Shown piece by piece: positions 54,640 to 64,000 of a DNA stretch of 64,000 nucleotides. Both the position numbers and the translations under genes were made by a program. Position 1 is the first letter of the stretch, and the number at the start of each line of letters is the position of its first letter. The stretch comes from Fremontodendron californicum (taxonomy: Eukaryota; Streptophyta; Magnoliopsida; Malvales; Malvaceae). The DNA lies in assembly GCA_030761205.1 (NCBI GenBank), contig JAULJL010000027.1, positions 17,486,501 through 17,550,500 of the forward strand, in the 5' to 3' direction. A model generated the notes under the pieces. It was not told the origin of the DNA, ran no database searches, and saw only the letters and a list, made by a program, of their open reading frames with translations.

Positions 54640-55334
54640 GTTATACTTATGCGGTTAGGTTAGGGTGGGTTTAATTGGATTATGGCTTTCATGTGATTTT
54701 ATTTTAGCGGGTGGATTTAATGGGGTTTTGGGTTTTATGGCCTTTTGGTTTTTGGTATATTTATTATATATTAATAAATAATCATATTAATTATATATTT
54801 ATTACGTATAATTTAAATATAAATTATATTTTTTAGTACTACTTTATAATTTATACTTTATACTGATGAAAAAAATATAAGTACTCGATATATATATATA
54901 TATATATATCTTGACTATAAGCATAAATTTTTTGCATTTTATAAGTATATAAACGAATAGATGAAGGCCAGGATTTATTTTTAAAAGTTTTTTATTTTAT
55001 AGTGAATATAAATTATAATGTATTTATATTTTGAAATTCGAGCTCATCAAATCAATTATTTTAAATATCAATATATTAATTTATAATATATCATATTTTT
55101 TATAATAAATTATTTCAAAATTTGATTTTATATAACAAATTAATTTCTTATTCTTTTGGTGATAACAAATATTAATTTTAAAAAATAAATATAATTAAAA
55201 ATATCATATAATAGCAAAACTATAAAAATAAAAATAATAATAATAATAAATTAATAATTTGTTTTTAGATATAAATATTTAAATTACGTAAAAATGATTA
55301 CATCTAATATAAAATAAAATAATGTAAAACATAC

Positions 55335-55565
55335 ATGTACCCAGATCGAACCCGAACCCAGACCGAACCCGAACCCGAATGGGCCCGAACCCGAATGAGC
55401 CCGAACCCGAATGGGCCCGAACCCGAATGGGCCCGAACCCGAATGAGCCCGAACCCGAATGAGCCCGAACCCGGATGGACCCGAATGAGCCCGAACCCGA
55501 ATGAGCCCGAACCCGACTAAACCCGAACCCGAATGAACCCGACCCGAACCTGCCCGAACCCGCCC
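55335..55565 (+). repeat. CCCGAACCCGAATGAGC tandem array, right arm of the hAT element
   Basis: About 12 units of CCCGAACCCGAATGRGC, alternating TGGGC and TGAGC variants, running up to the terminal TTGCCACCTCTA. Confidence 0.85.
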
Positions 55566-55587
55566 AATTGCCACCTCTAATATATAG

Positions 55588-58500
55588 TGTACTACGGCCG
55601 TATGTCACGGGCCGAGATTCAAGTTCGGTTGACAATCTGGCATGGACCATTACATAAAGCTAGCTAGTTTGGAGGTTCTGTTTTATTACTTCTTCAATTT
55701 TTACCTAATACAAATGAGAAGCACATGGTTCAATTAGTGCTCAATTGTTCATCCTTAAAATTTCATAGGTTTCGTCAACGGGTCGAAAGAGTTGGATCGA
55801 ATACTTAATTTTATAAGATTTAGATTTGATTTTCGTTATTAACAATTTTTCTTAATAAACGATCTATAAATCCAATATAAATCGTGGATGAAACGTAGGG
55901 ATATGTTTTTTGATGCTGAAAAAAATAGCATCCCTCACCTAATTTTATTTACCAAAAAAATCCAATGTTCCAACCAACTTTTTCAATTTTTCAGCCACCA
56001 AATCAATGAAGGAATAAAAAGTACCAGTATAATAAGATTGCGTTTGAAAACTTAAATTTCAAAAGATGGATTTAAATTTCAAAAATAATATAAATTGTGT
56101 AATGAAACACGTATAGATGTAACATTGGTAATTATTTTTCAAATCCATAGACTTGTTGGATGCCTATTTAGTGGTGAATTTAAAATACCTATAATTATTT
56201 ATGAATTTGAAGTTCATGTTTTTATACCTTTGAAATATATAATTATAGTGAATCTTAATTAATATATGCATTTCATTCTCACAATGTATATAGCAAATAA
56301 AATCCAAATCCAAATTTTCAAATTCAAGTTTTCAAACATAGTATTAGAGAATATTAGAATCTTGTCCTTGCATTGCTACAGGTTAAATTTTTTATTTCAA
56401 AATTATAAAATAAATAGATAAAACTATTATGTATCACATTAATGATATTTTTTTTATGTATAAGAATACGAATTTCAAAAGTGCTAAAAGTTATCGATGT
56501 AAATACTCTTATAAAATTTTAAAATTAACAAAGTTATTTTATTTTGGGTTCAGGTCATTTCAAGTTCGGATCAATACGAGTTCGAGTAATTTCGGATTTG
56601 AGGTCATTTTCGATTTCGGGTTGGATCAGATTCGGATCGTTGACTTTTTTGGTTAAATCGGATTGGATCTAATTTAAATTCGGATGACTTGATTAGATTT
56701 TTCAGGTTCAGATCAGAATTGACAGGTTTAATCGTTGTTCAACATCAACATAAACTATTGTAATGACAAAAAATTTATTAAGAAAGGTGAGTTTGCAACC
56801 AAATAAATATTTATTGTATTTTGATAGATGGTTAAATTCTTAATTTCAGTGATTAGGATTCAAATTTTAACAACTTTAAATAAATAAATAAATTTATTGT
56901 AAAAAATTATTCCACAACCAAAATAATGTTGTTGTCTAGTAAAATTTTTGCAATAAAATGTATGATTGTTAAAATAAAAATTAAAAAATCATATTAAATC
57001 ACAACGAAAACAAACTCATATAAAAACAAATTCTTATCGAAACAACAAAAATTTGTTGCGATAAACATTTTCTCAAATTGTTTTTTCATATGATAAAAAT
57101 CTTTGCGTTAGCTCTTCAATGATGGAGGTAACAATGGAAGTAAAGGCAATGACTTCACAATGACAAAAAAATCATTTCGAAAGTGTTTTAACAACTATTT
57201 CTAAGTATAGTAGCTATAGCTACAATGAAAATTGCATAAAAGTAAATGTGGCAATTGAGCGAATTCAGATCGGGTCATTTCGAGTTCAATTATATCGAGT
57301 TCGAGTTTTTTTTGAGTTCGGATTATTTTCGATTCAGATTTTTTCGGGTTTGAATTATTTTAAATTTGACCTAACTTAGGTTTGGATTCAAATTCGAGCA
57401 GGTTTAACGTCATTTTTTTATTTTAGTTACGATGAAAAGATCATATTTTTTTCCTTTTGTTTTGAATTTTTAGAAGCAAGGAAGTAGCATTTTATGTTGT
57501 TTGACATGTAAGGTTGTTTATCTACTTTTGGATAAAATTGAAGATAGAGTAGAGATAGAGATTTAATAATTTATTATATATTAAAATTTGTAAATATTTA
57601 ATTCATCTTGGAATCTTATGTTGTACAATAGAAATATAAAACATAAAACTTACATCAAAATCAACTAATTGAACTTTGTTTTGAGTAGAATATTTATCTT
57701 TGATGAAATTGAGATTAGATGTATTGAAAAGGGTCATTGTAAAATCACGACAAAATTATTAATGTTCCGCTGGCTGATCTTTTGCTGAACACCAGCTGAA
57801 TAGATTAACTAGTATTTTCATGACATGTGATTTGTGAGATAAAATTCTGGTTATTATTGGCAGTTCAAGTTAGATAATTCTATCTGAATTAGTAGAATGT
57901 AGTCAATTTCAACTTTGTACTGATGACAACCATTCATTTGATTTTTCGCTTTCCTTTTCATCTTATTTAATATTTATTTTGACAAAGTTTTTTAAAATGT
58001 TTAAAATGATTTTAGAAATTTATTTATACAATTCAAATTGTTTTATACTCATATAATTTCAATATTCTTACAAACTACAAGTACAAAATCCAATTGAGTT
58101 TTTGATAAATTATTATTTTACCTTAAATATTAACTTTTGACTAAAATGCTCAAAAAAAATTTAATAGAATAAAATTGATAATTAATATTTGTATTTTATA
58201 AAAAAAATATTTAATTATAATTTGATCATTCTTATTTTTAATATTAAATTCAAATTATTACGAATTTATGATCGGATTGATATCGGGTTCAAAACGTTTC
58301 GGGTTTCGATCATTTCAAATTCGAATCGAATCATTTCATGTTATGATAGTTTTGGGTTCAAACCATTTTGAGTTCAAATTTTTTTCAAATTCAAGTTTTT
58401 GAAACTCAAATTCATATTCGAGTTTTTTCAGACGACTATCCAAATTCGAGTTCTTGTTAAAATGGAGTAAGACTGGATTAGGGCATCCCAAGCTTGATAG

Positions 58501-58943
58501 AAGCTAGGCCCAAGATCCACCCAAGAGTTGTTAAGCAACTAGACTGTAAAAACATGAGCTTTATTGTTAACCCTGGATTGTCAACAAATAATAGTCCCAA
58601 GAAGCATTTAAGTGAAACCTTACTATTGGATAATTGTTGGATAAACAAAATACAACATCAAAAGCTTTATTTATTTCTAGTAGCCATGAAGAGAATGTAC
58701 ATAACTCAAATAAGGATGTCACCTTTTTTTTCTTTTTCTTTTTTTTTGGTTTTTCTGGTCCAGAAATGAGGATGTCACTGGATGCAAAAGAAAAGACCAA
58801 AACTGCAACGAACCCTTGTCTTACTCAAGGATGCTAAGATTCACATTGGCATTGGATGCAACCTAATTTTTGTAGCTTAGCTTGTGTATGATTCAAAGTA
58901 ACAAGAAAGGTCTAGTAAGGATGGAAAGCTAATCATATAGACA
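55588..58943. other. Intergenic region with degenerate repeats
   Basis: No gene. It contains a MITE-like unit (56,038-56,343) and three blocks of degenerate TTCGGGTCATTTCGAGTTC repeats (56,545-56,735, 57,250-57,410 and 58,265-58,460), which look like old relatives of the CCCGAA-type arrays. The last 130 bp are the 3' flank of the DUF547 gene. Confidence 0.55.
56038..56343. mobile_element. MITE-like element with GTTTGAAAACTT termini
   Basis: About 305 bp. The left GCGTTTGAAAACTTAAATTT and the right AATTCAAGTTTTCAAACATA are inverted copies over about 20 bp. No clear flanking duplication, so superfamily is undecided. Confidence 0.6.
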
Positions 58944-61900
58944 TTATTGGAGTGAAATTTTTTCAGGCAGGAATAAGTACCGGAACTGTGAGTCGAAGGG
59001 AAGAATGCCGCAGTTACGGGAACCAAGAAGGCTTTGCCTCCTTTGTGATATGCATTGTTCGACAAAGGCAGCTTGATGGGGTGGAAGGTAATGAGATATC
59101 CATACAGCTAAGTTAGAATCATCCACAAAGCCCTTTGCAAAGCAGTGTAGTAATTTTGGAACTAATAGCTTCCCTTTGCTGCTAACCCCTACCGAAGCTC
59201 GTATAAAATCATGCTGAGCTTCTTCAAGCTCCTCCCTAACATTCTTAGCAGTGTAGATCCTCACCTGGCATTTGCACCTCACTCGTAAAATCTACAACTC
59301 GCAAGAACCAAAATAACATGTGCATGGGTGGGTGCGTGAAAGATAGAAGTGGTTCATATGTATCGATTGCGGACCTGGATTGCTCTTCCGACACCTTCAG
59401 TTTGTGAAGAGCAAGAAGCAAAGCCTGACATGTTTTACGTTTGTTAGTCGTTGCTGGCATTAGTTAGTGAAGTAGGGGAAGCAAATAAAGAAACCAAGTG
59501 CAAATCATCACAGAAAATCCATACGATTTGTGGCCTATGCAAAGGTGGTTTCATCTTCAGAATAACATATTCGATTGCAGCTGCACTAAAGGAGTGGCCT
59601 CCAACTGTATATGCTGCCTGGAAGAGTAAAACTTTTCATCAGAAAAAACTACAAAAAGTATCACAGTTAATTAAACCGACAATCATCTTTCAATTCTCCA
59701 TTTGAAGTCATCCTCTGATCTTATTACATTTAAAAACTATTTAGAGATTTTTGCAAGGACAACTGAAGCTTATTTAACCATACAGACAGATATTCTAGAG
59801 ATGAGGTCTCTAATATTGGAGACTATGTTGCTCCGACTCTTCATTTTTTCTTTTAAGTACTTATATCCGACACCCGTGTTCGACGCATATCCAAACAAGG
59901 GTATGGGGATATGATCCTCCAAAGACCCTCCAAATACATGAAAATCTTGGAAAAAATTGAACATACCAGTGTCAGACACATACCCGTGTCCGACACTCAC
60001 CCAAGTCCGAGTAACATAGATCGGAGAGACTACTTAATTGTTCATTGCCTTTTGAACCATGAAGTTTCTCCAAAGGACTAGAACATCAGAGGGAAAACAT
60101 ATATAAAGGGCTTTATCTAAATTATTGTCCCAAATTTTCTTCCCTTTAATAATTATTGCTTCTTTTAGGAGGAAAACTCGTTTCTTTAACCTTGACCATG
60201 TTAGCTGGACTCTATATAAGTCATATCTTCGGAATTACTTAACGCATAAAAAAAATGGTACTAGAAATAATTTAGGCATTGATGGAAAAATGAAATTTTG
60301 CATTAACTTGGCAAATATAATAGTCAAAAATTACTTAACCAATCCATGGGAAATTTCGAAAAGTTGTAGAAGGGACACTAGAAGGTAGATACCTATATGG
60401 AATAATAAATCTGATATGATAATGGTAGAAGAGGCAGGCATCTAATATTTAACACAGGGCCACATTTGACAGCCTGTTATAAAAGATTAATCAACAGCCT
60501 TGGACCAAGCAGCTTGGGCTACTTTTTGCTTCCTTGGCAATCCTCGTACTCTACAAACATAACTAACTGCATCTACAAATGTCTGTTGATCACTGAATCG
60601 AAATCTATCGACTGAAAGCTACCATAGCACTCTAAAATAATAGTAGGATTTATTCACAAGGTTATGAAGAACACTGAAATAATAGAGGCAGAGTTTGCAT
60701 TTCAATGCCTGTCAAAACAAGGCACAGACAGTATCACCAAGCAGTGTATGACACTAATAGACGCACAGGATGGCAACCAAACGAAGCAGCATGGAGATTC
60801 CCTGGATGATATATTGAATACCTCTGTTAATCCGACTCTTCATTTTTCTTAAAGTACCCGTGTCCGACATATATTCGGACATGGGTCCGGGGATATGACC
60901 CTTCAAGGACCCTCTAAATACATGGAAAAACTTAGAAAAAAAACTGAACATACCCGTATCCAACACTCACACCCGAGTCCGAGTAACATAGTTGAATACA
61001 AAAGAGTAACACCCTCCCCTTTTCCAAAGGGGAAAATGGCAAGTCTCAATATCAAACTACTTACAGATGCTAGTAGATAATAAGATAAACAAATAAAACT
61101 AGGAAAATAAATTCAATATAGATTCAGGGTGCTCATTCAACAATTTTATACCTTTTGCATCAAGGAGAAGAGCTTCAAGTCGCTTCTTGGAACTCCGTAT
61201 GCTAAGTAAGCCTGTACATAATGTAGAAAGCACAGAACAATATTCTCAAGCTGATCTTGTTGTTTATATGAAACTCCACAATTCTAGGGATGTAATTGGA
61301 AAAATGACACTTGCAAATGAAATAAAGAACCCACATGCATGATTAGAGCGTTATACAAGTTGATCCAGAAGGCAAGCTTCTCATTGCGATTCAAGTGTAT
61401 AGGATTCACTTTGGCCAGTTGCTCCACAAGTGTTCTGTTCTCCAAAACAATTAAAAGCAAAAAAGTACTGAATCGGCTATTGTCCCATACAACACATGTG
61501 CTATCCAAAAAGAAACATAGTACAAGGTTTTTAACAATATTAAAAAGAGAGAGAGAGTAAGATTCATATAGAAAGAGAAAATATAGACATTCTACTCATG
61601 CTCTAATCACTATATTTACCCTATTAAGCTATTAGGCTATTACCCTATTCTGCCCCAATAAAAGTAAATCTCTAGAGTTTTAAGAAACATTTGATAATCA
61701 TTTGCCGAGTGAGAGAACATTTAATCAAAAAGGTTTGACAAGCATAATACCTGAAACTCCTTAAGGCCCCAGAAGCATATTCCAGCTGCTTCTTCCCCAC
61801 TGACATCCAAGATACTTCAGTTGCTAAGCCATAGTTTCCTATTTCAGTCCAGCTTAATTTACCACGTACTCTATAGGGATCAAAGGAATTCTCTGAAGCC

Positions 61901-63754
61901 AAAACTTCAGAGTTGCTCTGAACATCAACTTGTGGGCTCTGCACCCATGACGGAATCATCGAGCGTTCAGATGATGACCACCATGATGAATTTGAAAGAT
62001 GTCCCCATGGTGATAGAGTTGAGCTGTGGCTCTTAAGTGCAGATGATTTGGAAGGTATAGCTGTATCCGCAAGAGATATGAATATATTTCTCATGCATCT
62101 TACCATCTCTTCTGATAATTTGTTAGGGTGATCCCAAAGGCCTTTAGGTGGTATCCCTCTTGAAGTCTTCTCAAACTCTAAACGTTGACAAGATCTGCCA
62201 TCCGCGTTTGCAGATATTTTCTTCCCATCAAGATGCAAAAGCGAGCCCACTGCATTCTGCTGTAAATTATAATTATTAAAAGCTCAATAAAAACCTTCTG
62301 CAGTTTCAGTTCTAATCATATCTAAAATAAATTTTTTCATATTTGTTATATACTGTGATAGAGACAGATTATGAAACAAGATGTGAACATAAGATCCATC
62401 AGTAGAACTTTAAATTGTTCCCGAGCTTGTACTATAGAAAATTTAATCTCATCCCTTTATTATGTTTAAGACTATGCCTCCCCCCTAATGAGTCTCAAAG
62501 TGGTTTTACTTTTTCCAAATGAACTGTGATTTCATTCTTCCATCCTGGCCAGCATCGAGCCATGTTACCAGTTAATAGCTGCCATGTATTACAAGCTTTT
62601 CTTGCAGCAGTACTTCATCTAGTCATGATTCAATATTCTGCCTCATTTATATGAATGGCCAGTTCTAGTTTTAGGTAAGCTGGCATCTCAAACATAAGAA
62701 GTTTCTTTCTAAAGGGTAAGCAATCCTGTAAAACAAACATTGCCAGAGAAATCCTCTCAACGGCAACTTATTTTGCGAACAAAAGCATACTTTTCTTCAT
62801 ATCAACTGAATACCATATGTTTAATTTCAATCTGTCAACTGTCACAGTCTTGCTTTTAGATAAATGGACATATTATCAAGATAACAAAGCAAGAAAAGTC
62901 ATAATCAAATTCCAAGAAAATCTGGGTCCTTATTTGATGTTAAACATATTAGGGCCTTAGTAAGCTATAATAGATTTTTGTTTCTTTAGGACAGAATGTG
63001 CTTTTGTTTCTTTTATTTTATGCTTTCTTGAGTTTGTGTCAGAGTATTCTGGTTATTTCCAGAATTGCTGAAGATTTCTAGCCCAAGTTATATTTTCCAG
63101 GTTTTCCTTGTGTTATTAGATTCTATTTATAGTTTAGGAGTTGCTTTATGTCACTTGTAATGGATTTCCATTTGAATATCAAGTCCTTACATGAATATGG
63201 TTACTAAAACTGCAAATGTAAACAACCTCGTAAGCTTTTTCAATTTTTAGAGAACAAGTTTATGAGAATTCTAGTAGCTATTATGCAGTCTTTAGGATTG
63301 TGTGAAATAACCTTAGGCGAGCATATGGATTGTATGTATACTACTGACAAAAATCACAAAACAAAATTTAGAATAAACATCGTGATATGTAACATGTAGT
63401 TTTCCAAAATTCTCTTCACAACTTAAATCCAGAACTCAGAACTTGGTTATATAATGTAGATAGGCAAAATACTTATCGATGCTTTCGGTTACAAAAATGT
63501 CAACCGATCTGCTTTAAAGATGGAACCAATTTTTATTAAGTATATGATGGACTATAGCTGTCAAAATAGTTATGGAGTTGAAAGCTCTAGAGGCATGAAG
63601 GAAGCTAGACATATACCTCTTTTATTGACTCACTAGAAGATGATTCACCAGTAGATTCTAATAGTTGGTCCGTAGGCTCTTGGCATGAGTTGTCTTCTGA
63701 GGAATGATGCAGTGTAGGATTTGAGTGCTTCAAACACCTTGATGAAGGAGAAAT
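58944..63754 (-). CDS. DUF547 / MIP1-type protein, 3' part of the gene (5' end off the window)
   Basis: Plant DUF547 proteins usually combine an N-terminal MIP1 leucine-zipper with this C-terminal domain; the molecular function is unknown. Exons, 5' to 3' on minus: 63,754-63,617; 62,259-61,751; 61,434-61,335; 61,211-61,152; 59,617-59,525; 59,424 to about 59,325; 59,264-58,944. All visible junctions are GT-AG and in phase up to the sixth exon. The first two encode a Ser-rich linker and SEEMVRCMRNIFISLAD. DUF547 itself starts TLVEQLAKVNPIHLNRNEKL and continues WINLYNALIMH, AYLAYGVPRSDLKLFSLMQK, AAYTVGGHSFSAAAIEYVI and ALLLALHKLKVSEEQ. The last exon runs VRIYTAKNVREELEEAQHDF to FRYLFLPEKISLQ and TAA. 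The sixth exon lacks its expected end, so this allele may be damaged. Confidence 0.85.
59823..60019. mobile_element. hAT-type MITE in a DUF547 intron (copy 1)
   Basis: 197 bp. The left end CTATGTTGCTCCGACTC and the right end AGTCCGAGTAACATAG form the inverted repeat. The flanks ATTGGAGA (59,815-59,822) and ATCGGAGA (60,020-60,027) agree at seven of eight bases. Contains GTGTCCGACACTCACCC motifs. Belongs to a MITE type common in eudicots. Confidence 0.85.
60822..60991. mobile_element. hAT-type MITE in a DUF547 intron (copy 2)
   Basis: 170 bp, the same family as the unit at 59,823: CTCTGTTAATCCGACTC at the left and GAGTCCGAGTAACATAG at the right. The 8-bp duplication TTGAATAC is perfect (60,814-60,821 and 60,992-60,999), so this copy is well preserved at its borders although its left end has mutated. 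Confidence 0.88.
62260..63616 (-). other. Intron of the DUF547 gene
   Basis: About 1.36 kb between the two upstream visible exons. No repeat boundary or second gene recognised; moderately AT-rich. Confidence 0.7.
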
Positions 63755-64000
63755 CTGGATAACAAAGAAAGTTTCATATCTACAGCCAAAGTATGAATAC
63801 ATTATACATACAATACTTTTTTTATTTCACCTTCATATCATCTACCGTTACATTTATATTTGTAGCTAAAATAACATCGACCATTATAGAATTGCAAGCT
63901 ACTTCTCAGGTTATAAAATAACTAATAGTAACTGCAGGCAAAGTACAATTACATGAGTTATGCACATGCAGCTTGTCTTCACAACATTAGAGGGGGATTC
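63755..64000 (-). other. Upstream intron of the DUF547 gene, truncated by the window edge
   Basis: Follows the acceptor ATCCAG at the 5' edge of the first visible exon. No further exon is recognised before the window ends, so the leucine-zipper region and start codon lie outside. Confidence 0.5.

Larger units (their letters stand above)
53755..55579. mobile_element. hAT-type non-autonomous element with CCCGAA repeats at both ends
   Basis: 1,825 bp bounded by TAGAGGTGGCAA and its complement TTGCCACCTCTA, flanked by a perfect 8-bp duplication ATATATAG (53,747-53,754 and 55,580-55,587). Eight-base duplications and TAG..CTA ends are hAT features. Each end carries a (CCGAACCCGAATGGRC)n-type array, and the middle is AT-rich with no transposase. 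Long Pro/Glu or Gly/Ser frames across the arrays are artefacts of the repeat. Confidence 0.9.

Noticed and set aside
1..64000. tRNA, rRNA or organelle-derived segments
   Set aside because: None recognised on either strand on reading; only primer-binding sites complementary to tRNA ends were seen.

Overview
This is repeat-rich plant nuclear DNA, almost certainly from a eudicot. It is AT-rich, with intron-bearing genes on spliced GT-AG models, long LTR retrotransposons of the Athila and Tat (Ogre/Retand-like) lineages, a Mutator-like element and several hAT-type MITEs. The species cannot be told from sequence alone. Only two ordinary host genes are visible: a two-exon BAHD acyltransferase resembling coniferyl alcohol acyltransferase (48,679-52,839, +), and the 3' part of a DUF547/MIP1-type gene (58,944-63,754, -) that runs off the right edge.

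Layout. 1-5,433: AT-rich DNA holding a gag-only LTR element (1,060-5,428, TSD ATCAT). 5,767-11,487: a 2.9-kb solo LTR of the Tat family (TSD AGCAT), a Ty1/copia pol remnant and a second solo LTR (TSD ACTTT). About 13,600-48,480: a decayed Mutator-like element carrying a plant-mobile-domain (PMD) gene and a MuDR-type transposase in convergent orientation. The transposase is split exactly at TTACG by a 27.6-kb gag-only Tat-lineage retrotransposon (18,553-46,131). The 5' LTR of that element is itself split at ATATT by a 14.0-kb Athila element (20,257-34,271, minus orientation). 53,747-55,587: an hAT-type element with another nested inside it. 55,588 to the end: degenerate repeats, then the DUF547 gene with two small MITEs in its introns.

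The most interesting content is in the Athila element. In the position between pol and the 3' LTR, where Athila elements usually carry an env-like ORF, it carries two kinds of foreign-looking genes in the sense orientation. One is an intact 215-codon LOG-type cytokinin riboside 5'-monophosphate phosphoribohydrolase (24,092-24,739). The other is a small basic zinc-finger protein resembling the nucleic-acid-binding proteins (suppressors of RNA silencing) of Betaflexiviridae plant RNA viruses, present twice through an internal tandem duplication. All three start codons lie just downstream of a pyrimidine tract ending in CAG/G, a good plant 3' splice site, and of a TATA-like box. Spliced or internally initiated expression is therefore plausible. 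The two LTRs are both 1,849 bp and differ at only about ten sites by eye, so the insertion is recent. A working hypothesis is a retrotransposon that carries a hormone-activating enzyme plus a virus-derived silencing suppressor. That is inference from sequence; no expression or activity is shown here.
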